Shown one piece after another: positions 16,429 to 24,221 of a DNA stretch of 47,244 bases. The stretch is from the NCBI GenBank assembly GCA_009908725.1, contig JAAAOT010000147.1, positions 1-47,244 on the forward strand, in the 5' to 3' direction. Each line of letters starts with the position of its first letter. Within the stretch, counting starts at the first letter, position 1. This DNA is from Bacteroidota bacterium. Lineage in GTDB: Bacteria; Bacteroidota; Rhodothermia; Rhodothermales; Salinibacteraceae. The position numbers and the translations under genes are program-made. The notes below the pieces were generated by a model. The model saw only the letters and a program-made list of their open reading frames with translations. It was not told where the DNA came from and did not search any database.

Positions 16429-17304
16429 CTACGCGCGCTCGTTTCGACGGCGGAAGAAGGCGACGAGCGGCTCGATGAAGTCAGGACCGGTATCGATGCG
16501 GACGTGCCCGATGCCTGCGCGGCGAAACAGATCGGCGGTCTGACGACGCCGCGTTTCGGCAGCTTCCTGGAATGCCTGTCGGGCCTTCTCACTTCCGGCG
16601 TCCACGGTCACCGTCTCCCCGGTCTCCGCATCCGTCAGATCAACCAGACCTACATCCGGCAGTTCCGTTTCGCGCGGATCGGCGAGTTCGACCGCGACCG
16701 TGTCGTGACGGCGGGCAACGGCTCGCAGCATCGAGTCATATCCTTGGTCGAGAAAGTCGCTGATGACGATCAAAATCGACCGGCGACGGACAATGTGCGT
16801 GACGTATCGAAGGGCTTCGCCGATGTCCGTGTCGCGAGACGCCGGCTCCTTGGCGTACAGGTCCCGAATCAGCCGAAGGACGTGGCGACGCCCCTTCTTC
16901 GGCGGGACGAACTTCTCCACCTGGTCCGTGAACAGGAGCAATCCGACCTTGTCGTTGTTCTGAACGGCGCTGAACGCCATGACGGCGCACACCTCGGCGG
17001 CGACATCCCGCTTCAGCTTTTCCTGCGACCCGAAATCTTCGGAGCCCGAGATGTCCACCATCAACATGACCGTCTGCTCGCGCTCTTCCTCGTACACCTT
17101 GACGTAGGTGTCGTCCATCCGCGCCGAGACGTTCCAGTCGATGTTGCGGATGTCGTCTCCGACCTGGTAGGGACGGACCTCGGCAAACTCGATGCCCCTC
17201 CCTTTAAACGCGGAGTGGTATTCGCCGCCGAAGACATTGTCGACGACGCCCTTCGTACGAATCTCCAGACGCCGGATTTTCTTAAATAGCTCCTTCGGAA
17301 TCAC
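16429..17304 (-). CDS. DUF58 (VWA-like) protein of the Bat locus
   Basis: This 291-residue cytoplasmic protein has the DUF58 hallmark FKGRGIEFAEVRPYQVGDDIRNIDWNVSARM, a VWA-like core with a degenerate MIDAS (VDISGSEDFGS), and LIVISDFLDQGYDSML. DUF58 proteins usually partner a MoxR AAA+ ATPase encoded just upstream and precede batA. Here the gene follows 448 bases without a clear gene and then a divergent gene, so moxR is not adjacent. The start is GTG at 17304 (GTG ATT CCG AAG GAG), matching the usual family N-terminus. It probably heads the Bat transcript, although I could not pick out its promoter. Confidence 0.92.
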   Translation of the reverse strand: MIPKELFKKIRRLEIRTKGVVDNVFGGEYHSAFKGRGIEFAEVRPYQVGDDIRNIDWNVSARMDDTYVKVYEEEREQTVMLMVDISGSEDFGSQEKLKRDVAAEVCAVMAFSAVQNNDKVGLLLFTDQVEKFVPPKKGRRHVLRLIRDLYAKEPASRDTDIGEALRYVTHIVRRRSILIVISDFLDQGYDSMLRAVARRHDTVAVELADPRETELPDVGLVDLTDAETGETVTVDAGSEKARQAFQEAAETRRRQTADLFRRAGIGHVRIDTGPDFIEPLVAFFRRRNERA

Positions 17305-17752
17305 GGTAAGTCTGGATGGTCAGCGTCCGGATGCGTGCGTGGGCATAGCACGAATGGTAGATGCCGAAGGGTCCGACCATAGCCTGTTTCTCCCGTGCGC
17401 TGCTACCAGTAGCGGACGCGACGACCCCAAATGCTGCGTCGACGAGGCACGGAGGATCCACACGGCACTCGGGAGGTCTTCGGGTCGTCAAGCCGGTTTT
17501 AGGTAGCGCGAAGTCATTCGGAAGGGAGGCTCCCCACATTGCTTGGCAGACGGCACCGGTGTCTGTCCGGACGGCGTTCATCCACGCCAGCGCCCTGCAT
17601 GCGCCACAGGCGCACGAGGACAGGCGTTCAGCGGCGACGTCCCCTTCGTCTCGTTGACGCGATGGCACGGTCCGAACGGGAGCACGCACACTTGCGCGGC
17701 CCATCGTCTATTGGGACTGCGATGGCCCTCTCCTCGCCCGACGCCCTTTTGA
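17305..17752. other. Intergenic region between DUF58 gene and HpcH-like gene
   Basis: This 448-base region lies between two divergent genes and should contain the promoters for the Bat run (minus) and the HpcH-like gene (plus). ORFs in the track (17282..17704 minus, 17361..17657 plus, 17539..17880 plus) are short and Cys/Ala/Arg-rich without recognisable motifs, and I treat them as chance frames. I found no tRNA, terminator or convincing -35/-10 pair. A moxR gene, which would be expected beside DUF58, is not here. Confidence 0.5.
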
Positions 17753-18505
17753 ATGAACGCTCGTCACCCGTCTCTTTTTATCCTGGCTCATGCCCCATCG
17801 CTACGCGTCGCGCAGGTCGTTGCCGACGCGGGCGTGGACGGCGTCATCTGCAGGCGTGCCTCACTGCGCCGGAACGGTGAACCCTCCGGTCTTACGGACT
17901 GGGCCAACAGCGTCGACGCCCGGCTCTTCGTACAACTGCGACGGCTGCACGCCGGAACAGCCCTCGACGTCGAATCTGCGATCGACGCGGGCGCCGCGGG
18001 CATCACGCTTCCCCGGACCCACTCCACCGGAGAGGCGGACACGATCATTCGGCTGGTTCGTCGCCGCGTAGAGACGCTGATCCGGGTCGATCCCGCTTGT
18101 CTTCTTCGGGACGTGCGAATGCTCGGCGCGCTGGGATGGGATCACCTTCACATCGGCCTCCGGAAGCCTGCTGATGCCGGTCCACCTGGGTGGACGCGCT
18201 CGACTCCGATCTGCGCAACCGCCGTGACGGACTTCATCGCGTCCCTCCCCGGCCGGAGCACGGGATTTGTCGACCTGCCCTTTCGACCCGGGGGCTCCCT
18301 GTCGCTCAACGACCTGCAAGACCTCCAGCGCATGGCGCGGGCCGGGGGGCGCCTGGCCGTCATCCACACCGCACCGACGCTCTCACCGGCGATAGCTCAT
18401 ACGTGGATCCGCGCAATCCGGCATGCCTGGTCGACCGATCATCCCGTGCTCACCCGATCGCCGGCCGAACCCGTGTATCTCCCCACCCGGACCGCGACGT
18501 CCTAG
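17753..18505 (+). CDS. HpcH/HpaI aldolase-like TIM-barrel protein, degenerate
   Basis: This predicted 250-residue protein has a beta/alpha-barrel rhythm: LFILAHAPSLRVAQVVADAGVDGVICRRASLR, ARLFVQLRRLHAG, AIDAGAAGITLPRTHSTGEADTIIRLV and GALGWDHLHIGLRKPADAG. The DAGAAGITLPR stretch and the following GWDHLHIG match the pattern of HpcH/HpaI aldolases and CitE-like lyases. However, the usual metal-binding Glu position reads LIRVDPACLL and the IGxxDL loop reads IGLRKP, so catalytic residues appear altered. It may be a non-canonical lyase or a non-enzymatic relative. It is the only plus-strand gene between 1753 and 40895 and ends at a strong hairpin terminator. The start is the ATG at 17753. Confidence 0.65.
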   Translation: MNARHPSLFILAHAPSLRVAQVVADAGVDGVICRRASLRRNGEPSGLTDWANSVDARLFVQLRRLHAGTALDVESAIDAGAAGITLPRTHSTGEADTIIRLVRRRVETLIRVDPACLLRDVRMLGALGWDHLHIGLRKPADAGPPGWTRSTPICATAVTDFIASLPGRSTGFVDLPFRPGGSLSLNDLQDLQRMARAGGRLAVIHTAPTLSPAIAHTWIRAIRHAWSTDHPVLTRSPAEPVYLPTRTATS

Positions 18506-18536
18506 CGGCACGGAGCACCAGTAGCATTCGAAATAC

Positions 18537-18585
18537 AAAAAGCCACGCCCCGCTCAACCCGAAGGTGGAGAGGGACGTGGCTTTT
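18537..18585. terminator. Bidirectional intrinsic terminator
   Basis: AAAAGCCACG (18538-18547) pairs with CGTGGCTTTT (18576-18585) around a 28-base loop that itself can fold. A-run before and T-run after make it a terminator in both directions. It lies 31 bases after the stop of the HpcH-like gene and downstream of ftsZ, so it separates convergent transcripts. Confidence 0.8.
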
Positions 18586-18796
18586 GACGTGGGAGCCGCT
18601 TCACGATTACCGTGAAACGGACATCCCGCAGAACCACAGGCACAGCGGTGCTCAAGCGCTGCGCGGGAGGGTCGACCGACGCTCGTACTGCCGCGTCACG
18701 GTCGCCCGTGGTGGGGCTGGAGGGCCCTCTTGTGTATCGAATCGGAGGTCGTACGCCTTTTCCGGCACGACGCCATGTACATCACTCATAATACGC

Positions 18797-18818
18797 ACAT
18801 GGGGTGACACCCCTATGT
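18797..18818. repeat. 22-base near-perfect palindrome downstream of ftsZ
   Basis: The bases ACATGGGGTGACACCCCTATGT form an inverted repeat: GGGGTG and CACCCC around a single A, extended by ACAT/ATGT after a one-base bulge. It lies about 50 bases beyond the ftsZ stop, and no T-run follows it on either strand, so it looks more like an operator or RNA hairpin than a terminator. Function unknown. Confidence 0.5.
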
Positions 18819-18869
18819 CATGCCTCGAAAAACTTCTTGTGCGATCCGCCCTCCGACGGTAGCGTCCGA

Positions 18870-20240
18870 TCAGTCCATCATTTTGCGAAGAAACGCGGGC
18901 GTGTCGTCGTCCGACGAACGGGAGCGCTGCTGGTCCCGGTTCGGACGGTCCTCGTTCAGGTCGTCCCCGCGAAGGCGCTTGATGTTGGAGCGGGACGAAC
19001 TGCCGTCACCGGAGGAGCTGCTCCGGGGAGGCGAGCTACTGCCGCCGTCGGACTCGCGATCCGCCGGCTCTCCGCCTCCGTCCTGCGCCTCCTGATTGTC
19101 TTTCTTCTTCCGGCCGCGCAACGGCGTGCTGCGGCGCTCATACGCCGGCGTGTCGAGGTGACGGAGGTTGTCCTCCCCCTTGTAGCGGTAGTTCGGGCCG
19201 TTGCCGTCGAGCGGAACCGTCCGGCGCATCCCCGAATCCTCGTCCTCCGCCTCGTCTTCCGGAGAATCGAAGCCCGTCGCGATGACAGTAACACGCAGCA
19301 GGTCGTCCATGTCGTCGTCGATCACCGTACCGAAGATGACCTCGACATTTTCTCCCGCCTCGCGCTGAATCACGCTGGTCGCCGTCGTCGCCTCGCGAAT
19401 GCCGAGGGACGAGCCGCTGGTGATGTTGACCAGCACGTTCCGGGCGCCGGCAATCGACAGGCCGTCGAGTAGCGGACTCGAGATCGCCTGTATGGCCGCC
19501 TTCTCGGCGCGGTTGTCGCCCTTCGCTTCCGCGGAGCCCATCAGCGCCTCGCCGCCGTTCTTCATGGTCGTCTTCACGTCGGCGAAGTCGAGGTTGATCA
19601 GGCCGTGGACCGTTATGAGGTCACTGATCCCGCGCGTGGCGTTGTAGAGGACTTCGTCGGCTTTCTCGAAGGCCTCGATCAGGCTGGTATTCTCATCCGC
19701 GATGTCGAGCAGGCGCTCGTTCGGGATGACGATGAGCGTGTCGACGTTCTTCCGGAGAAGCTCGATGCCCTCCTCAGCCGTCTTCTGGCGGCGGGCGCCC
19801 TCACAATCGAAGGGGCGCGTCACGATCGCCACGGTCAGGATGCCCATCTTTCGCGCAATGGATGCGACGACCGGGGCGCCGCCCGTTCCGGTCCCGCCGC
19901 CCATTCCGGCGGTGATGAAGACCATGTCGTAGCCGTCGAGGGCCTGCTCCAGTTCGTTGGAGTTTTCCTCGATAGCCTCAGCACCCACGCTGGGCCGCGC
20001 GCCGGCGCCGAGCCCCTTGGTCAGGGTCCGGCCCGCCTGGATCTTCTGCGGGGCCTGGTTTTCGGCGAGCGCCTGGGCATCGGTATTCACGGCGACAAAC
20101 TCGACGCTGCCGTGAATGCCCTGGTCGACCATGTTGTTGATGGCATTGCCTCCCCCTCCGCCAACGCCGACGACGCAGATTTTGGCTTCCTCGTTTGCGG
20201 CATCGTCAAACGAAAACCGCGAGCTAAATTCGTTTTCCAT
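18870..20240 (-). CDS. ftsZ: Cell division protein FtsZ
   Basis: FtsZ is the tubulin-like GTPase that forms the division ring. The 456-residue protein has the phosphate-binding GVGGGGGNAINNM, the tubulin signature GGGTGTGGAPV (in AGMGGGTGTGGAPVVASIA), the T7-loop region NLDFADVKTTMKNGGEALMG, and the C-terminal domain to about residue 330. A Ser/Asp/Arg-rich disordered linker of about 110 residues follows, and the chain ends DDDTPAFLRKMMD, the conserved tail that binds FtsA. It is last in the dcw cluster. The start is the ATG at 20240, preceded by GGAGG six bases upstream, unlike most genes here. The 294-base gap upstream holds a predicted promoter. Confidence 0.98.
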   Translation of the reverse strand: MENEFSSRFSFDDAANEEAKICVVGVGGGGGNAINNMVDQGIHGSVEFVAVNTDAQALAENQAPQKIQAGRTLTKGLGAGARPSVGAEAIEENSNELEQALDGYDMVFITAGMGGGTGTGGAPVVASIARKMGILTVAIVTRPFDCEGARRQKTAEEGIELLRKNVDTLIVIPNERLLDIADENTSLIEAFEKADEVLYNATRGISDLITVHGLINLDFADVKTTMKNGGEALMGSAEAKGDNRAEKAAIQAISSPLLDGLSIAGARNVLVNITSGSSLGIREATTATSVIQREAGENVEVIFGTVIDDDMDDLLRVTVIATGFDSPEDEAEDEDSGMRRTVPLDGNGPNYRYKGEDNLRHLDTPAYERRSTPLRGRKKKDNQEAQDGGGEPADRESDGGSSSPPRSSSSGDGSSSRSNIKRLRGDDLNEDRPNRDQQRSRSSDDDTPAFLRKMMD

Positions 20241-20246
20241 AAGTTC

Positions 20247-20251
20247 CCTCC
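20247..20251 (-). promoter_or_regulatory. Strong Shine-Dalgarno site of ftsZ
   Basis: Minus-strand sequence before ftsZ reads GGAGGGAACTT then ATG, a full GGAGG with a six-base spacer. Nearly all other starts in the window lack such a site (dnaX, mraZ, recR, tdk and pyrG were inspected). This fixes the ftsZ start and implies strong initiation. Confidence 0.75.
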
Positions 20252-20464
20252 AGTCTGTGTGGTTCGAAAGTCAGAGCGACCCGAAGATCCGGTCGAGGTG
20301 AGCAGCCCCGAGGTCATGCAGGATCGGGTCGTCGGGTGGTCGTGGGGTTCGTGAAGTAGTGTGTGAGGGTACGATGCTGCAGATTCCGGCAAAAGCCGCC
20401 GTGACGGTTGCGTGGAATGAATCACCGTCGTTCGGCGCACCCGGGTAGGGTCAGAGCCGCTAAA

Positions 20465-20493
20465 ATCTTATGTCGCAACGAGTTATCAGCCAA
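20465..20493 (-). promoter_or_regulatory. Possible internal promoter for ftsZ
   Basis: On the minus strand TTGGCT (20488-20493) and TAAGAT (20465-20470) are separated by 17 bases, in the 294-base gap between ftsA and ftsZ. The TSS would be about 220 bases before the ftsZ ATG. The match is moderate. An extra ftsZ promoter is common in dcw clusters and would fit the large gap. Confidence 0.35.
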
Positions 20494-20534
20494 AGAAACG
20501 GCATATCGTGGCGAATCGCAACGTACCATAGCAG

Positions 20535-21797
20535 CTACAGTTCGTCAAACCATGATTTCATCCGTGTCGCGATGCGGTTGACGAGCGTTTCTCCCGACAC
20601 GCGTTCTCCATTTCGATGCTGATCGATATCCTCGCTGAGGGTCGATCCGCCGATGACTTCCGGGCGCATGCCGTAGAGCACGAGCCCGACGCCGGTCGAG
20701 TACTTGGGATCGGACACCTCCTCGACGAGCCCGCCGGACAGCCCCATCGGGCGACCGATCCGGGCTTCCATCCCCAGCACTTCGGCGGCCAGGTCGGCCG
20801 TTCCGGGAATGAGCGCGCCGCCACCGGTGAGCACGCAGCCCACGCCGAGGTGACGCGCGTAGCCGGAGCGCTTGATTTCGATGGCCGCGATCTCCAGGAT
20901 TTCCTCCAGCCGAGGCTGAATGACCTGCGCGAGCGTGTCGCGCCCGATCGTCTTCTCGGGCCGCCCGCCGATGCCGGGAATCTCGATCTGCTCGGTTTCA
21001 TCGGCAAAGTCGACGAGTGCGGTGCCGAACTGTCGCTTCAGCTGTTCGGCCTGGTCGCGCATCACGCCCAGCCCCTTGCGAATGTCGTCCGTGACCTTGT
21101 TGCCGGCCACGGCAATGACAGCCGTGTGACGGATTGTGTTGTCTTCGAAAACGGCGATGTCGGTCGTCCCGCCGCCGATATCGATCAGCGCAACGCCCAC
21201 CTCCTTCTCGTCGTCGTGAAGGCACGAGAACGAGGAGGCAAGCGGCTCGAGCACGATGTCGGCCACTTCGAAGCCCGACTTCTCGATGCAGCGGTAGATG
21301 TTTTTCGCCGCTGAGACGAGGCCGGTGATGATGTGGACGTTTGCCTCAAGGCGGACGCCGCTCATGCCGACGGGGTCGGCCACGCCGTCCTGTCCGTCCA
21401 CGATGAACTCCTGCGGGATGACGTGCAGAATCTCGCGGTCGGCGGGCATCGCCACGTGCATGGTGTCTTCGAGGAGACGCTGCACGTCGTTCTGCGTGAT
21501 CTCGCCGGACCGAATGGTCACGACGCCCCGGCTCTGGAAGCTCTGCACGTGGTCGCCGGCAATCCCGACAATAACGCTTCGCACCTCCACGCCGGCGGCC
21601 CGCTCGGCCTCTTCGATGGCGGACCGAACGGCATTCACAGTGCGGTCGATGTTGACGACGACACCGCGGTTGAGTCCATCGGACGGGGCAACGCCCACGC
21701 CCAGGATGTTTACGCGGTCGAGTTCGTCCTCGGCAGCAACGACGGCACAGACCTTTGTCGTGCCGATGTCGACTCCTACGACGATATTTTCGTTCAT
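20535..21797 (-). CDS. ftsA: Cell division protein FtsA
   Basis: FtsA is the actin-like protein that tethers FtsZ to the membrane and recruits later division proteins. The 420-residue product shows the ATPase phosphate-1 motif VGVDIGTTKVCAVV, the 1C domain (about residues 85-165), phosphate-2 ALIDIGGGTTDIAVF, and the adenosine motif CVLTGGGALIPG. The C-terminus NRIATRMKSWFDEL is an amphipathic helix of the membrane-targeting type. The length is normal. The start is the ATG at 21797, 186 bases after ftsQ, with no gene seen in that gap. Confidence 0.97.
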   Translation of the reverse strand: MNENIVVGVDIGTTKVCAVVAAEDELDRVNILGVGVAPSDGLNRGVVVNIDRTVNAVRSAIEEAERAAGVEVRSVIVGIAGDHVQSFQSRGVVTIRSGEITQNDVQRLLEDTMHVAMPADREILHVIPQEFIVDGQDGVADPVGMSGVRLEANVHIITGLVSAAKNIYRCIEKSGFEVADIVLEPLASSFSCLHDDEKEVGVALIDIGGGTTDIAVFEDNTIRHTAVIAVAGNKVTDDIRKGLGVMRDQAEQLKRQFGTALVDFADETEQIEIPGIGGRPEKTIGRDTLAQVIQPRLEEILEIAAIEIKRSGYARHLGVGCVLTGGGALIPGTADLAAEVLGMEARIGRPMGLSGGLVEEVSDPKYSTGVGLVLYGMRPEVIGGSTLSEDIDQHRNGERVSGETLVNRIATRMKSWFDEL

Positions 21798-21983
21798 GGC
21801 GGGTGCGGGTGTCGATTCGGGGTGCTACGCAGAGCGCCGGTCGAGGCGACGAAGACCGTTGCCGGACCGAGCGGAGCGCGAGCATGTGTCAGAGAAGCCG
21901 GGCCTGTCGAAACAGGGAGCGGTTCGGAGCGAGCGGTGGAAATCTGGAGGGTAGTGAGGGTTCGTGTGAGGCCGCTATGAGCG

Positions 21984-22766
21984 TCAGCTTTCGACGGCAG
22001 CACGCCCGTCGGCGGCCTCGCGGGTCACGATCTGGTTGTCGAAGCGGAGATCCACGTATCCGACGGCCGGATTCGGCCCAGCCTGGAGCACCTGATGGTG
22101 GAAGGCCACGAGCCGTTTCAGCCGAAGACCAAACCGTTCACGACCGAGATCGGCGGTAACAGATGGATGGATGTCCGTGGGTCGAGTATACACACGAATT
22201 CGGTCGTTCGCGAATACATCAATTTCGGTAATGATGGACGCTGCCGCGTGCCCGTCGAGCGACTGCAGGAAGCCCGTTAGCCCCTCCCCGGCTATGCTCT
22301 TGAGCGGATGGTAATCGGCGGTCACGCCACGCAGGAGCGGTACGTCAAAAGCGGTGCTGTCGACGAGCGGCATCGCGTATCCGCCGGCGTCGAGGTAGTA
22401 GGCAGGTCGGTTCTCCTGGACCACGATCGCCGCCGGTGTACGCTCCGTCACGCCCAGAACGAGCGTCCGGGCGGATCGGCGCTCCCGAATGTCCACGCGA
22501 CGAACCCAGGGGTGCCGCTGCACGCGGTCGGCGATCAGGCCGAGGTTGAGGTCGTCCATGACGACGCCGGTGTCGACGCGCGCCAGCCGCCGCAGGGTAT
22601 CCGGGTGAACGTGCTGAGCGCCCTGCACCTGAACGACGGAGACCGGCACATTGGCCTGCCACTGCCAGCCGAGAAGGCCGAGCACGAACACGCCGCCCGC
22701 GACGAGAGCAATGCCCCCGAGGCGAACAGCGAGCTTGGCTATTTTGCGTGCGGTGTCCAGGTCCAT
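21984..22766 (-). CDS. ftsQ: Cell division protein FtsQ/DivIB
   Basis: This 260-residue bitopic protein of the divisome has a short basic N-terminus (RKIAKLAVRL), a membrane helix (GGIALVAGGVFVLGLLGW), and a POTRA domain opening VSVVQVQGAQHVHPDTLRRLARV and continuing HPWVRRVDIRERRSARTLVLGVTERTPAAIV. The beta domain follows (YLDAGGYAMPLVDST) to VGYVDLRFDNQIVTR, the usual FtsQ end. FtsQ links FtsL/FtsB and the septal synthase to the ring. It starts 13 bases after murC, so the two are probably translated from one message. The start is the ATG at 22766. Confidence 0.93.
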   Translation of the reverse strand: MDLDTARKIAKLAVRLGGIALVAGGVFVLGLLGWQWQANVPVSVVQVQGAQHVHPDTLRRLARVDTGVVMDDLNLGLIADRVQRHPWVRRVDIRERRSARTLVLGVTERTPAAIVVQENRPAYYLDAGGYAMPLVDSTAFDVPLLRGVTADYHPLKSIAGEGLTGFLQSLDGHAAASIITEIDVFANDRIRVYTRPTDIHPSVTADLGRERFGLRLKRLVAFHHQVLQAGPNPAVGYVDLRFDNQIVTREAADGRAAVES

Positions 22767-22779
22767 GGCGAAGGGTCGT

Positions 22780-24219
22780 TCAGGCAGATGCGTCGCTGTT
22801 CGAAAGAGCAGGTTCGAGGTCGGTCAGCCGGTCTACGAAGTCGCGGCTGTACCGCCAGATGTCGCCGGCGCCCATCATCAGCACGACGTCTCCGTCGGCG
22901 GTAATCTCCGCGAGCTCGTCGGGAAGCTGTTCCTTCTGGGGTACGTAGTGAACGCTGCGGTGACCGTAGTTCTGAGCCCGGCGGGCAATCTCTTCGCCGC
23001 TGACCCCTTCGATCGGCGCCTCGCGGGCTTTGTAGACGTCCGTCACGACGAGCACGTCAGCATTGAAGAACGCGCGGGCGAAGCCGTCCTGAAAGTCACG
23101 GGTGCGACTGTACAGGTGCGGCTGGAAAACGGCCACGATGCGCCGGTCGGAGAAGCCCTGGCTGGCGGCGTCGAGCGTGGCCTCAATTTCCGTCGGATGG
23201 TGCGCGTAGTCGTCGAGAACGACGCGCCCCGCCACATCGCCGATCTGCTGGAAACGGCGCCGGACGCCGTCGTAGGCGGCCAGTCCATTGCGGATGTGAT
23301 CGAATGGAACGTCGAGTTCGACGCCGACGGCCACGGCCGCGAGCGCATTCCGGACGTTGTGCATTCCGGGCACGTTCAACGTAACCGTCCCGAGTGCATC
23401 GCCCCGAAACTGTACGTCGAAGTGCGTCTTCAGGCCGTCGCGCCGGATGTTGATCGCGCGCACCTCCGCCTGTCGCGTCGTACCGTAGGTCAGCACTCGG
23501 CGCTCAATGCGCCCGACGATGGCCTGCACGTTGGGATCGTCGAGGCACAGGATGGCGGCTCCGAAGAAGGGGACGCTGTTCGCGTACTGGGTAAATGCGT
23601 CCTGGATGTCGTCCAGCCCGTCGTAAATGTCAAGGTGATCCTCCTCTATGTTGGTGATTACCGCGAGCGACGGTGTAAGCCTGAGGAACGTCCGGTCATA
23701 CTCGTCGGCTTCAATCACGATGATGTCTCCTTCCCCGGTGACGGCATTGGAACCGAACGCGGTCACTTTGCCACCCACGATGACCGTCGGGTCGAACCCG
23801 CCGTCCTTCGTGACGAGCCCGATCATGGAGGTCGTCGTGGTTTTCCCGTGCGTCCCCGCAACGCCGACACCGAACTTCATCCGCATCAACTCGCCCAGCA
23901 TCTCGGCGCGCGGGATCAGGGAGATGCGGCGCTGCTCGGCTTCAATGGTCTCCGGGTTGTCCGACGGGTCGATCGCCGAGGAGTACACGACGACGTCGGC
24001 ATCCCCCACCTGTTCGGCGGCATGGCCTTCGTGGACGACGGCACCGAGCTCTTCGAGGTGCCGCGTCACGTCGCTCCGGGTGAGGTCGGACCCCGACACC
24101 CGGTAGCCACGGTTGAGCAGCACTTCCGCGATCGAGCTCATGCCAATCCCACCGATGCCCACCATGTGGACCCGGCGGATCCGCCCCAGAGCCGGTTGTC
24201 TTCTGCGTTCGGTTTCCAT
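22780..24219 (-). CDS. murC: UDP-N-acetylmuramate--L-alanine ligase MurC
   Basis: MurC adds L-Ala to UDP-MurNAc, the first step of stem-peptide synthesis in the cytoplasm. The 479-residue protein (typical length) has the N-terminal Rossmann motif VHMVGIGGIGMSSIAEVLLNRGYRVSGSD, the ATP P-loop AGTHGKTTTTSMIG, central-domain IVIEADEYDRTFL, and DDYAHHPTEIEATLDAA, the MurC-typical His/Asp motif. It begins 2 bases after the murG stop, suggesting translational coupling. The start is the ATG at 24219. Confidence 0.97.
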   Translation of the reverse strand: METERRRQPALGRIRRVHMVGIGGIGMSSIAEVLLNRGYRVSGSDLTRSDVTRHLEELGAVVHEGHAAEQVGDADVVVYSSAIDPSDNPETIEAEQRRISLIPRAEMLGELMRMKFGVGVAGTHGKTTTTSMIGLVTKDGGFDPTVIVGGKVTAFGSNAVTGEGDIIVIEADEYDRTFLRLTPSLAVITNIEEDHLDIYDGLDDIQDAFTQYANSVPFFGAAILCLDDPNVQAIVGRIERRVLTYGTTRQAEVRAINIRRDGLKTHFDVQFRGDALGTVTLNVPGMHNVRNALAAVAVGVELDVPFDHIRNGLAAYDGVRRRFQQIGDVAGRVVLDDYAHHPTEIEATLDAASQGFSDRRIVAVFQPHLYSRTRDFQDGFARAFFNADVLVVTDVYKAREAPIEGVSGEEIARRAQNYGHRSVHYVPQKEQLPDELAEITADGDVVLMMGAGDIWRYSRDFVDRLTDLEPALSNSDASA

Positions 24220-24221
24220 CT

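Noticed and set aside
18584-18862. 92-residue plus-strand ORF downstream of the terminator
   Set aside because: It starts inside the terminator stem, has no motif, and lies in the gap beyond ftsZ.
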